The notes beneath the pieces are model-generated. The model searched no databases, had not been told where the DNA came from, and saw only the letters and a program-made list of their open reading frames with translations. Made by a program: the position numbers and the translations under genes. From JBEBXQ01 sp040391535 (GTDB lineage Bacteria; Bacteroidota; Bacteroidia; Cytophagales; Spirosomataceae), in the NCBI GenBank assembly GCA_040391535.1, contig JBEBXQ010000036.1:1-33236 (forward strand): 33,236 nucleotides of DNA, given 5' to 3'. Within the stretch, counting starts at the first letter, position 1. Each line of letters starts with the position of its first letter. Below are positions 18,260 through 26,841 of this stretch, in pieces.

Positions 18260-18291
18260 TTAGGTAGGGATATCGTTATAAATTACATTTG
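18259..18291 (+). promoter_or_regulatory. Possible promoter for the thioredoxin-fold gene
   Basis: Plus-strand TTTA (18259-18262), a 21-base spacer and TACATTTG (18284-18291). The -7 box is a full match and the -33 box is one base off. It overlaps the ydcF-like start codon. The expected start site is near 18297, about 80 bases before the ATG at 18377. Confidence 0.42.
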
Positions 18292-18304
18292 CCGAACAAA
18301 TGTA
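18284..18304. repeat. Perfect palindrome carrying two opposed -7 boxes
   Basis: TACATTTG, spacer CCGAA, CAAATGTA: 8-bp perfect arms with a 5-bp centre. Read from either strand each arm is TACATTTG, a match to the phylum's TAnnTTTG element. It lies in the 117-bp gap between divergent genes. Confidence 0.7.
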
Positions 18305-18326
18305 GCTATTGGCTCTATGTAAGCAA
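18297..18326 (-). promoter_or_regulatory. Promoter for the ydcF-like gene
   Basis: On the minus strand TTG (18326-18324), a 19-base spacer and TACATTTG (18304-18297) match the Bacteroidota housekeeping promoter in both boxes and spacing. The expected start site is near 18290, about 30 bases before the ATG at 18259. Confidence 0.65.
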
Positions 18327-18376
18327 TAGATCTTAATGAAATTCATATTATTGCAACAATTCGTTTATATACACTT

Positions 18377-19789
18377 ATGAGAAAACTTGTTCTGGTTATT
18401 TCAGGTATACTTTTGTTAACTGCACTCACTACTTCTTCTTTTGCTCAGGGTTATCAGATTGAAGTAAATGTTAAAAGTCTGAAAGATACTTCCTGTATCA
18501 TGGGGCATTTTAATTATAATGACAAACAATTTATAGCCAAGGATACAGCCAGGGCTGACGCCAGCGGGAAAATGGTTTTTTCAGGGGAAAATGACCTGCC
18601 GGCTGGATTATATATCGTGGTACTTCCCGGTCAGCGTCACCTGATTCAGTTTGTTTATTCAGGAAAGGAAAATAAGTTTTCTCTTACTACTGATACATTG
18701 GACATCATATCGGCAATGAAAGTGGAAGGGTCTGCCGAAAATAAGGTCTTTTATGATTACCAGAAAAGTATCAGGGATATTTCTGTAAAAATGCAGGAGC
18801 TGGAAGAAAGGAAAAAGGCCCTGGGCGCCGATAAAAATGCGCTTAATGCAGAAGCTACCAGTCTGACGAAAGACTATAACGAAAGCCGGGATAAACTGAT
18901 TTCAGAACATCATGATCTGTTTGTGGCAAAGCTGATGAGTGCCACGGTTACCAAACAATTGACCGACCTGCCCAAAAAGGCGGATGGGCAGCCCGACCAG
19001 GATGCTGCTTTTAATTATTACAGAAACCATTTCTGGGATAACTTCGATCTGTCTGACGACCGGATGCTGAGGACACCTTTTCTCCAGCCTAAACTGGAAA
19101 CCTATATAAAGAACCTTACTGCCCAGGTGCCTGACTCGGTGATCAGGGCGGCAGATGATCTGATAGGACGGGCAAAGAATAAGGAGATAAAAGAGTACAT
19201 TATTTATTATATAACGAATGCCTATGAAACCCCCACAACGGTAGGTACTGAAGGGGTTTTTGTTCACATGGCTGAAAAGTACTATCTGAACGGGGGTATG
19301 CCGGTTTCGGAAGATGGAAAAAAAAGAATCCGGGAACGTGTTGCCGTTTTGAAACCTTTGCTGGTGAACAAAGTATTTCCGGATTTAGCGTTAACGGATC
19401 CGCTCAAAAAGAGTATCCGTCTTCAGCAGATTCAGGCCGACTATACGGTGGTCTTCTTTTATTCCCCTACCTGCGGTCATTGTAAAGAGGCGGCTCCTAA
19501 ATTAAAAGAGGCGTATGAGTCTCATAAGGATAAAGGAGTGAAAATACTGGCGGTGGCGATTGACCAGGATAAAGACTGGGAGAAATATATTAAGGAACAG
19601 AATATTTCGGAGTTGTATAATGGCTACGACTTTACCAATCAGATTGATTTCCGGAATAAATACGACGTGATTTCTACCCCTATGGTATATGTACTGGATA
19701 AAGGAAAACGCATCATTGCCCGGCGGATGCCCGTCGAGCAACTCAGCGATTTCCTTGATTTTACGATTAATAAGAATAAAAAACCATAA
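18377..19789 (+). CDS. Secreted thioredoxin-fold protein, DUF4369/DUF5106-like
   Basis: 470-residue exported protein. A signal peptide (LVISGILLLTALTTSSFAQ) is followed by a beta-rich DUF4369-like domain (about residues 25-120), then a mainly helical DUF5106-like middle with a charged coiled-coil stretch (about 135-185). A TlpA-like thioredoxin domain fills the C-terminal third. Its active site is Cys366-Gly-His-Cys369 (FFYSPTCGHCKEAAP), and the cis-proline loop is ISTPMVYVLD. It probably acts in the periplasm as a disulphide reductase or exchange protein. A substrate cannot be named. It ends 8 bp from the convergent efflux operon. Confidence 0.85.
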   Translation: MRKLVLVISGILLLTALTTSSFAQGYQIEVNVKSLKDTSCIMGHFNYNDKQFIAKDTARADASGKMVFSGENDLPAGLYIVVLPGQRHLIQFVYSGKENKFSLTTDTLDIISAMKVEGSAENKVFYDYQKSIRDISVKMQELEERKKALGADKNALNAEATSLTKDYNESRDKLISEHHDLFVAKLMSATVTKQLTDLPKKADGQPDQDAAFNYYRNHFWDNFDLSDDRMLRTPFLQPKLETYIKNLTAQVPDSVIRAADDLIGRAKNKEIKEYIIYYITNAYETPTTVGTEGVFVHMAEKYYLNGGMPVSEDGKKRIRERVAVLKPLLVNKVFPDLALTDPLKKSIRLQQIQADYTVVFFYSPTCGHCKEAAPKLKEAYESHKDKGVKILAVAIDQDKDWEKYIKEQNISELYNGYDFTNQIDFRNKYDVISTPMVYVLDKGKRIIARRMPVEQLSDFLDFTINKNKKP

Positions 19790-19799
19790 AGCAGGTTTT
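19780..19799. terminator. Small A/T-rich hairpin between convergent genes
   Basis: AAAACC (19780-19785) pairs with GGTTTT (19794-19799) around 8 bases. It spans the 8-bp gap between two convergent stops, so it could act in both directions, but a 6-bp stem is weak. Confidence 0.3.
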
Positions 19800-21249
19800 A
19801 CTCCCAACCGCCGCCCAAAGCTCTGTACAGCATAATAGATGCCTGGAATTGCTGCTGCTGCATTTCTGTCAACTGAATTTCAGCTTCCAGTACCGATTTT
19901 TGGGCGGTAAAGATCTCCAGATAAGTAGCAGCACCTCCCACAAATAAATCATTTGAAATAGCTACAGCCTGTTGAAGGGCTGTTACTTCACGTCTTTTGA
20001 AATTGGACATGTGTCCGAGGTTTTCCAATGCTTTAATATGAGCGGTTACCTCCTGATAAGCATTTAAAACAGTTTTATTATAAGTATGAAATGCTTCCAT
20101 ACTTTCAGCCAATTTGTAGGCTTTGTCGGCTTTAAGTACCTTTCTGTTCAGCAGAGGGGCTGTTAACCCACCTAAAGCACTGTAAGCTATAGAGCCGGGC
20201 GCAAACCACAACCCCCCTGAAAAGGCATTAAAACCCAGGTGTGCCGATATATTAAGTGCAGGTAAAAAAGCAAGCCGCGCTGCCTGAAGTTCTGCGTTAC
20301 TGGCAGAAAATAACAACTGTGCCTGTTGGATGTCCGGTCTTCGGGAGAGCATCTGCAAGGGGGCTCCTGTTTTAAAATTACCTGGTAAATTTTGCGTAAA
20401 CAAACTTTCTCCGCGCGGGATTGCTTGCGGGAATCTTCCCAGAAGCAGGTTGAGCTGATTTTCCGTTTCCAGAATTCTTTGTCTGATTTCGAATTCAAAA
20501 GATTGCGTATTAAGTAATTGCGCAGTGAATTGCCTTACCCCCAGTTCTGTCGCCCGGCCGCCTTCTTTCTGAATACTGATGGTTTCTGTTGCTTTTTCCT
20601 GAATTTCAATGTTACGCTGAATAATCCCCAGTTCATAATCAAGAGAGAGTAGTTCGTAATATAAGGTAGCAACGGCCGCAACCAGTTCGGTTTGCATCAC
20701 ATGTTTTCCTTTTTCAGAAGCCAGAAACCGTTGGAGAGCGGCCTTTTTCTGTTCTTTCATTTTTCCCCAGATGTCCACTTCCCACGAACTCCTGAGTCCC
20801 AGGAAATAGTCAGGCATGAACGGACCAGGTAACCGGCGGTCTTCATCCAGATTGGTAGAGAAGTTGGTATCATAGTTACCCACACCATCCATTGTATAAT
20901 CTCCGAATTTGCGGCCTCCGCCTCCAAGCTCGGCTTGTACGGTCGGTAACATTACCCCATGACGGGCCATGATAACGGACCTTGCCATTTCGATACGCTG
21001 AGAAGCAATCAGCAGATCAGGATTTCTGTTCAGCGCTGTGTCGATAAGTGCCACCAGCACCTGGTCATCAAAGATGTGCCGCCACGATGTCAGCTTTTCT
21101 TCGCTAACGGCTTCTGTCTTATCAGTGAATGTGGCCGGAGGGGTAATGGTGTCAGGCGATTTCAGAGGCTGCTTTACTGCACACCCCGTTATATAAAACA
21201 GGGTGGCAATAAAACAAAAGTATGCTAAATGCTTTTTATTGAAGAACAT
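19798..21249 (-). CDS. RND efflux outer-membrane lipoprotein (OprM/NodT type)
   Basis: 483-residue outer-membrane channel of a tripartite efflux pump. The signal sequence ends in a lipobox (YITGC, lipidated Cys23). Two repeated outer-membrane-efflux domains follow: long helices with TALNRNPDLLIASQRIEMAR, then LLSRRPDIQQAQLLFSASNAELQAARL and the C-terminal GGAATYLEIFTAQKSVLEAEI. These are typical of the NodT-family trimeric channels. It is the last gene of the minus-strand operon and starts 11 bp after the pump gene. The length is normal for the family. Confidence 0.92.
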   Translation of the reverse strand: MFFNKKHLAYFCFIATLFYITGCAVKQPLKSPDTITPPATFTDKTEAVSEEKLTSWRHIFDDQVLVALIDTALNRNPDLLIASQRIEMARSVIMARHGVMLPTVQAELGGGGRKFGDYTMDGVGNYDTNFSTNLDEDRRLPGPFMPDYFLGLRSSWEVDIWGKMKEQKKAALQRFLASEKGKHVMQTELVAAVATLYYELLSLDYELGIIQRNIEIQEKATETISIQKEGGRATELGVRQFTAQLLNTQSFEFEIRQRILETENQLNLLLGRFPQAIPRGESLFTQNLPGNFKTGAPLQMLSRRPDIQQAQLLFSASNAELQAARLAFLPALNISAHLGFNAFSGGLWFAPGSIAYSALGGLTAPLLNRKVLKADKAYKLAESMEAFHTYNKTVLNAYQEVTAHIKALENLGHMSNFKRREVTALQQAVAISNDLFVGGAATYLEIFTAQKSVLEAEIQLTEMQQQQFQASIMLYRALGGGWE

Positions 21250-21260
21250 ATTACTGTTAA

Positions 21261-24200
21261 TTAATGAGAGATATTTGCTTCGGGGGCAACTTTTTTCTTT
21301 CTGCCGAGACTTTCAAACAATACGTAAAGTCCGGGAATAATAACAACTCCGAAAATGGTTCCGATTAACATTCCTCCCGCTGCCGAAGTCCCGATGGAAC
21401 GGTTCCCGATCGCACCTGCACCTGACGCCATAACAAGCGGGATAAGGCCGGCTATAAATGCAAATGAAGTCATCAGGATCGGGCGAAGACGGTCAGAAGC
21501 TCCCTCCATGGCCGCTTCCAGGATAGATTTACCTTCCTTATGTCTCAGATTGGCGTATTCCACAATCAGGATAGCATTTTTTCCCAAAAGGCCGATAAGC
21601 ATTACCAGGGAAACCTGGGCATAAATATTATTCTCAAGTCCGAGTAATTTCAGAGAGAGGAATGCTCCGAAAATACCGGTCGGTAAGGAAAGCAGTACAG
21701 GTAACGGTAACAGAAAACTTTCATACTGCGCTGCCAGAATCAGGTAAACGAAAATCAGACATATCAAGAAGATATAAATGGCCTGATTCCCTGAAAGGAT
21801 CTCTTCCCGTGTAATCCCCGACCATTCATAATCAAAACCACGGGGCAGGGTTTCGGTTGCCACCCGTTCAACAGCGGCAATGGCATCCCCGCTGCTGTAA
21901 CCGGCCGCAGGCTCTCCGTTGATCATGGAGGAGGTAAACATATTATAACGGGTGATCTGCTCAGGTCCGAAAACTCTTTCCATTCGGATGAACGAAGAAT
22001 AGGGGACCAGCTCCCCACGGTTATTTTTGGCATACAACTTCAGGATATCTTCCGGATTCCTTCTGAATTTCGGATCGGCCTGCACCATTACTTTATACAT
22101 CTGGCCAAATCTGATAAAGTTCGATGCATAAAAACTACCTACCAGTGTTTGCAGGGTTCCCATTGCATTTTCAACAGTAATGCCTTTCTGAGCTGCCATA
22201 TCGGTATCAACATGAATAAGATACTGAGGGAAGCTGGCATCAAAACTGGTAAAAGCTGAACCGATTTCCGGAGCTTTCCTAATGGCCTCTACAAACTCAT
22301 TGGTAATTTTTGCCGTATTCTGAATATCATCCGAACCCGATTTATCGAGCAGCCTTAATTCAAAACCGCTGGAATTACCAAATCCGGGAACGGTTGGCGG
22401 CGGGAAATATTGAATTTCAGCATCAGCGATGTGTTTGGTTTTTTCCTGCATTTCTTTAATCAGATCATCCACTGATTTTTCCCGGCTTTCCCAAGGCTTC
22501 AGATTGATCATTCCCATTCCATACGTAGATCCTGATGATTCGGTCAAAAGGCTGTATCCTGCCAGTGTAGCAACGGATTCAACTTCTTCTATGGAGCTGG
22601 CAATTGTCTGAATTTCATCCAGCACTACTTCCGTTCTTTCCACAGTAGCCCCGACAGGCGTGCTCACGTTGACATAAAGCATGCCCTGGTCCTCTGTAGG
22701 GATAAACCCGGAAGGCAATATTGTATTGACACCCCATGTGGCTACACAGAATCCGATAAACAAGGCAATGGTAATTACCCTGCGGTTAATGATCAGGGAA
22801 AGGAGCGACTTGTATTTGCCGGCAACTTTATCGTAACCTCTGTTAAATCCGTCAAAAAATTTCTGCATCAAGCCCTTTTTCGTACTTTTTGCTGAATGGT
22901 CTTTCAGCATGATGGCACAGAGGGCAGGGGTGAGGGTAAGGGCATTGACCCCCGAAATCACAATAGAAATGGCCAGCGTTAATGAAAACTGCCGGTAAAA
23001 TACTCCCACCGGACCTGAAAGGAAGGCCACCGGAATAAATACGGCGGACATTACCAGGGTGATGGCTATGATGGCACCACTCATTTCTTCCATTGCTGCA
23101 AACGTTGCCTCCCGGGCCGGTAAATGGGTCGCCTCCATTTTTGCATGAACAGCCTCGACGACGACTATGGCATTATCCACGACTATACCAATGGCCAGTA
23201 CCAGTGCAAATAGGGTAAGCAGGTTAATGGAGAAGCCAAACAAACTCATAAATGCAAAAGTACCGACCAGTGCTACCGGTACAGCCAACGCAGGAATAAG
23301 TGTAGATCTGAAATCCTGAAGAAACAGGAAGACAACCAGTGATACAAGAATATAGGCCTCAATCAGAGTACGGATCACCTCCCCGATGGAGGCATCCAGA
23401 AATCGTGATACATCATAAGAAACGGTGTATTCCATCCCGGGTGGGAAAGAAGTTTCCTTTAATTCCGCCACTTTGGTCTTAACATTCTGAATTACCTCAC
23501 GGGCATTGGAACCTGGTCTTTGTTTCAGTAATATAGACGCGGAAGGACGGCCATTGGACTTGGAAGTCATGCTGTAATCCAGTGCGCCAAACTCGATTTC
23601 AGCTACATCTTTTAATTTTAGCATGGATCCGTCTGAATTAGCGCGGATCACTACATTTTCGTACTGCTGAGGTTCAAAAAGCTTACCGGTATATTTCAGA
23701 ACATACTGGAGCATCTGTTGTTCTCTGCCGGAACTGATCCCGACCTGTCCGGGGGCTGCTTCTACGTTCTGGCTACGAATGGCACCAATTACCTCATCTG
23801 CTGAGACATTATAGGCGTTCATCCGCTCGGGGTTCAGCCACACCCGCATGGAGTAATCTTTATTACCCATGATGGCCGCGAATCCGACACCTTCAATCCT
23901 CTTTAACTCAGCCAGAACATTGATGTCAGTAAAGTTATAAACAAAATCTTCTCCTGCAGACGGGTCTGAAGTAGTGATGTCCAGATACATCAGCATACTG
24001 TTTACTTCTTTCTCTGTGGTTACCCCGGCTTTGATAACTTCTTCGGGAAGCTCATCAATAACCGTTTGTACCCTGTTCTGAACGTTAACGGCTGCAAGGT
24101 CAGGGTCAGTACCTACTTCAAAGAATATGGTAATCAGAGTAACACCGTTGTTGCTTGATACCGACGACATGTAGGTCATGCCTGGTACTCCGTTGATAGC

Positions 24201-24401
24201 ACGTTCGAGAGGTGTAGCCACCGCTTTGGTATTTACTTCGGCATTGGCTCCGGTATATTTTGCTGTCACCACCACTGAAGGCGGCACGATATCAGGGAAC
24301 TGTGTAATGGGAAGATCCATCACAGCCAGCGCACCCAGCAATGTAATAAGCAGGGAAATAACCAGAGACAAAATGGGTCTCTGTATGAATGTTTTTACCA
24401 T
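21261..24401 (-). CDS. RND multidrug efflux pump (HAE1/AcrB type)
   Basis: 1046-residue inner-membrane proton antiporter that extrudes hydrophobic compounds. The N-terminus (MVKTFIQRPILSLVISLLI, then PITQFPDIVPPSVVVTAKY) and the pseudo-repeat with two large periplasmic loops are HAE1-like. In TM4 the proton-relay pair reads Asp409-Asn410 (GIVVDNAIVVVE), where AcrB has Asp407-Asp408. The TM10 lysine is present (Lys941 in GLLGKNAILIVEYA). The length is normal, with no frameshift. It is preceded by the adaptor gene (34-bp gap) and followed by the outer-membrane channel (11-bp gap), so all three parts are encoded together. Substrates cannot be inferred; metal efflux (CusA/CzcA) is unlikely from the overall sequence. 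Confidence 0.95.
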   Translation of the reverse strand: MVKTFIQRPILSLVISLLITLLGALAVMDLPITQFPDIVPPSVVVTAKYTGANAEVNTKAVATPLERAINGVPGMTYMSSVSSNNGVTLITIFFEVGTDPDLAAVNVQNRVQTVIDELPEEVIKAGVTTEKEVNSMLMYLDITTSDPSAGEDFVYNFTDINVLAELKRIEGVGFAAIMGNKDYSMRVWLNPERMNAYNVSADEVIGAIRSQNVEAAPGQVGISSGREQQMLQYVLKYTGKLFEPQQYENVVIRANSDGSMLKLKDVAEIEFGALDYSMTSKSNGRPSASILLKQRPGSNAREVIQNVKTKVAELKETSFPPGMEYTVSYDVSRFLDASIGEVIRTLIEAYILVSLVVFLFLQDFRSTLIPALAVPVALVGTFAFMSLFGFSINLLTLFALVLAIGIVVDNAIVVVEAVHAKMEATHLPAREATFAAMEEMSGAIIAITLVMSAVFIPVAFLSGPVGVFYRQFSLTLAISIVISGVNALTLTPALCAIMLKDHSAKSTKKGLMQKFFDGFNRGYDKVAGKYKSLLSLIINRRVITIALFIGFCVATWGVNTILPSGFIPTEDQGMLYVNVSTPVGATVERTEVVLDEIQTIASSIEEVESVATLAGYSLLTESSGSTYGMGMINLKPWESREKSVDDLIKEMQEKTKHIADAEIQYFPPPTVPGFGNSSGFELRLLDKSGSDDIQNTAKITNEFVEAIRKAPEIGSAFTSFDASFPQYLIHVDTDMAAQKGITVENAMGTLQTLVGSFYASNFIRFGQMYKVMVQADPKFRRNPEDILKLYAKNNRGELVPYSSFIRMERVFGPEQITRYNMFTSSMINGEPAAGYSSGDAIAAVERVATETLPRGFDYEWSGITREEILSGNQAIYIFLICLIFVYLILAAQYESFLLPLPVLLSLPTGIFGAFLSLKLLGLENNIYAQVSLVMLIGLLGKNAILIVEYANLRHKEGKSILEAAMEGASDRLRPILMTSFAFIAGLIPLVMASGAGAIGNRSIGTSAAGGMLIGTIFGVVIIPGLYVLFESLGRKKKVAPEANISH

Positions 24402-24435
24402 CAGGTTATAATTTTTCTATCGGTTAATGATTGAT

Positions 24436-25593
24436 TTACCTTTGGGCGGTCAGTTGTGATGAGCCGTTAGGGATAATGCCGAGGCTGTCAGCCAGAATCA
24501 TTTTTGGTTTGATGGTAGCACCATCCCTGAGATTCTGAACACCTTCAGAAACAATCTTTTCACCTGCATTTAAGCCTGATTTGACGAGATAGTAATTTGA
24601 ATAACGGGCCTGTGGCACGAAATTCCTGGTAGTGATACTATTGTCCGGATTTAAAATATAGACAAAGTTTTTATCCTGAATTTCAAAGACAGATTTCTGG
24701 GGAATCAGGATAACATTTTCCACAGTATTGGTAAGGCGGATAGTGCCTGAAGAACCGTGTTTAAGGAGTTTTTCAGGATTAGCAAACCGCGCGCGGAAAG
24801 CGATTGAGCCTGTACCTTCATCAAACTCACTTTCCATGGTTTCAATTTTCCCTTTCTGGGAAAAGAATGTACCATCGACCAGGCCCAGTTCCACAATGCC
24901 ATGATCCTGAACACCGTTGGCATTTCTCGCTTTAACATATTCCAGGTACTCAATTTCAGAAACATTGAAATAGGCAAAAACCGAAGAAATGTCTGAAATA
25001 GAAGTCAGTGAAGTGCCCTCGGATATAATGCTACCTATTTTATAGGGAATCCTGTCGACAACCCCGTCAAAAGGAGCTCTGATTTTGGTGTATGAATAAT
25101 TTAATGCTGCTCTTTCTTCCAAAGATCTGGCTTCGTCAATTTTTGCTTTTTTGGCTGCCAGCTGTGCCATCGCTACATCCAGTTCAGAACTGGCCACTAC
25201 ATTCCGGTCGACAAGCAACTGAACCCGTTTCATTTCCACTTCAGCGGCTTTGGCTTCAGCGATCGCCATTTTATGATTGGCTTTGGCAGTAGCCAGAGCC
25301 GAAGCATATTGCTCATCATTAATTTCAAACAGAATCTGTCCTTTTCTGACTTCCTTGCCTTCATCGACATTTACTTTTTCAAGATATCCTGAAACCCGGG
25401 CCAGAATCTGTACATTTCTGAATGCATTTATATCTGCGACGTATGAGCGGTGCAGCTCCGTATTGCTTGAAACAAGTTCCGTAACAGGAATCTCGCGAAT
25501 ATCTTCTTCAGTATTGTCCTGAGTTTTCTGACCACATCCGGTAAGGATACATAACATGGCCAGGATCAGAGGATGCCAATCTAATGCTTTCAT
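24436..25593 (-). CDS. RND efflux periplasmic adaptor lipoprotein
   Basis: 385-residue membrane-fusion protein linking the pump to the outer-membrane channel. The ATG at 25593 (MKALDWHPLILAML) is chosen because it puts the lipobox LTGC (Cys20) at the right distance; an upstream in-frame start at 25614 adds seven residues. A biotinyl-lipoyl-like half (SGYLEKVNVDEGKEVRKGQILFEI), a helical hairpin (about residues 90-150), the second lipoyl half (IRAPFDGVVDRI) and a beta-barrel domain follow in AcrA order. It is the first gene of the efflux operon. Confidence 0.93.
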   Translation of the reverse strand: MKALDWHPLILAMLCILTGCGQKTQDNTEEDIREIPVTELVSSNTELHRSYVADINAFRNVQILARVSGYLEKVNVDEGKEVRKGQILFEINDEQYASALATAKANHKMAIAEAKAAEVEMKRVQLLVDRNVVASSELDVAMAQLAAKKAKIDEARSLEERAALNYSYTKIRAPFDGVVDRIPYKIGSIISEGTSLTSISDISSVFAYFNVSEIEYLEYVKARNANGVQDHGIVELGLVDGTFFSQKGKIETMESEFDEGTGSIAFRARFANPEKLLKHGSSGTIRLTNTVENVILIPQKSVFEIQDKNFVYILNPDNSITTRNFVPQARYSNYYLVKSGLNAGEKIVSEGVQNLRDGATIKPKMILADSLGIIPNGSSQLTAQR

Positions 25594-25689
25594 AAAATAA
25601 TAAATAAATAACACCTACGGTCTGCGACGGAATTTTGCCGGATACAGCCCATAAAATGGTTATGTAGAAAAAAAAGAAATTTCAATAAG

Positions 25690-25709
25690 TGATTTTCGCC
25701 TGAAAATCA
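25690..25709. terminator. Hairpin before the efflux adaptor gene
   Basis: TGATTTTC (25690-25697) and GAAAATCA (25702-25709) form a perfect 8-bp stem with a 4-base loop. On the minus strand a long T-run follows about 13 bases later (25667-25689). It lies between the small lipoprotein gene and the efflux adaptor, so it may end or attenuate the upstream transcript. Confidence 0.5.
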
Positions 25710-25741
25710 GAGAAGAGGATTAGTGATAAAACACCATGTCC

Positions 25742-26149
25742 TTAAATAAATGCAATTTTGGGAGGTTGGAAATAACAGAGATACGGTGTTTCGTAGAAGT
25801 GATTCAGGTGATGAAATGCATTTCTGAACCGTAAATTCAGGGGAGAATTAATGTCATTTTTATAATCCTCTATAATAGGGACTATTTCCGGCTTAAGGTT
25901 GGAGGGCCCTTCAAGGTCTTTTGAAAAATTGCCGTCATTGTCAAGATCTTTTTCAATATCACCGTCATCATCAACAGATTCAGGATACAAATGGCAATCA
26001 ACAACAGAATATGGGGAAAAAACAGGTACGGTGTCATTGGTATTTAAGGTATAGACAACACCACCGGCCTGCATACTATCCGGGAAAAGAAAGCAACCAC
26101 TAATAATAAAAACCAGGAAAATCAATAGTCGGTGACTACGGTTTTTCAT
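25742..26149 (-). CDS. Hypothetical small lipoprotein or secreted protein
   Basis: 135 residues of no recognised family. The N-terminus (KNRSHRLLIFLVFIISGC) looks like a lipoprotein signal with lipobox ISGC at Cys19; alternatively, cleavage could follow SMQA near residue 27. A strongly acidic stretch, VDDDGDIEKDLDNDGN, lies around residues 59-74, and the C-terminus is aromatic (HFYETPYLCYFQPPK). The promoter at 26234-26264 supports expression. It is on the same strand as the efflux operon, 148 bp upstream of the adaptor, with a hairpin between. A link to efflux is only positional. The D-rich segment could bind cations, but this is speculation. Confidence 0.6.
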   Translation of the reverse strand: MKNRSHRLLIFLVFIISGCFLFPDSMQAGGVVYTLNTNDTVPVFSPYSVVDCHLYPESVDDDGDIEKDLDNDGNFSKDLEGPSNLKPEIVPIIEDYKNDINSPLNLRFRNAFHHLNHFYETPYLCYFQPPKIAFI

Positions 26150-26233
26150 ACAAACGGATTTCTTTATAATTCTGCAGTGACATACTGAAGATCAATGATC
26201 AGTCATTTTATAAAAATGAATCATACAGATTTT

Positions 26234-26264
26234 CAAATTTAGGGAAAAATGATTTGAATCACAA
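26234..26264 (-). promoter_or_regulatory. Promoter for the small lipoprotein gene
   Basis: Minus-strand TTG (26264-26262), a 20-base spacer and TAAATTTG (26241-26234) match the Bacteroidota promoter in boxes and spacing. The spacer contains TGATT-CA-AATCA, an imperfect dyad that could be an operator. The expected start site is about 80 bases before the ATG at 26149. Confidence 0.6.
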
Positions 26265-26606
26265 TTTTATCCTTTATATATGCATAGAATAAGGGTATTT
26301 CTCTTTGAATTGTCCAGTTTAAGGTAAATAAATTCGCTGAATATTTCTGTTTTCTCCTGTAGCTAATGGTATAGTAGTGAGTCAGATACCCAGCCCGTTC
26401 GGAATATGTGCAGCTGATAATTACCGGATAATTAAAGCAGATATCGAAAGAAAATTTGCTTTTCACAAAAGTACCCTCTATTTTTCGCATCCAATTGAAC
26501 TGAAATGCAAAATCATATAACTTTCAGATATTGGGAAAGTATAAATTATTTAAATATTAACAAATATATAAAATGCTTAAATTCAGTATGTTATAAAAGA
26601 TTAGTT

Positions 26607-26618
26607 TTGCAATTGCAA
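26607..26618. repeat. 12-bp perfect palindrome
   Basis: TTGCAATTGCAA is its own reverse complement and overlaps the end of a TAGTTTTG box (26602-26609, plus strand). The position over a possible -7 element suggests an operator upstream of the exbB-tonB locus. No TTG box with correct spacing accompanies it. Confidence 0.4.
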
Positions 26619-26691
26619 TTATATGTATAACAATTAAATTCAATTCGTCCGGTGAGGAGCTGAGAAATTTAAAAAAAATGTAATTGTTTAT

Positions 26692-26725
26692 TTGACATTA
26701 ATTAAAAGGAAATAACATACTTTTG
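26692..26725 (+). promoter_or_regulatory. Probable promoter of the exbB-tonB locus
   Basis: Plus-strand TTG (26692-26694, within TTTGACA), a 23-base spacer and TACTTTTG (26718-26725), matching TAnnTTTG at the long end of the accepted spacing. The start site would be near 26731, giving a leader of about 110 bases before exbB. Confidence 0.5.
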
Positions 26726-26841
26726 TGGGACACTGTTGTGAAAACCTTAAACAGTAGAAAATATCACTTAATAATAATTAACCCAAATTTTAAATCTTTT
26801 TTTAATCCAAAATCTAAATTAACAATTTAAAAATTAGTCTG

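Larger units (their letters stand above)
26150..26841. other. AT-rich intergenic region between divergent units
   Basis: 692 bp without a convincing gene. It holds the lipoprotein promoter (26234-26264), a TAGTTTTG box overlapping a 12-bp palindrome (26602-26618), and a promoter-like pair before exbB (26692-26725). An 83-codon minus-strand frame at 26239-26490 overlaps the promoter and has odd composition, so it is judged spurious. Confidence 0.6.

Noticed and set aside
26239..26490. 83-codon minus-strand frame in the AT-rich gap
   Set aside because: Overlaps a good promoter, has unusual composition and no recognisable domain.
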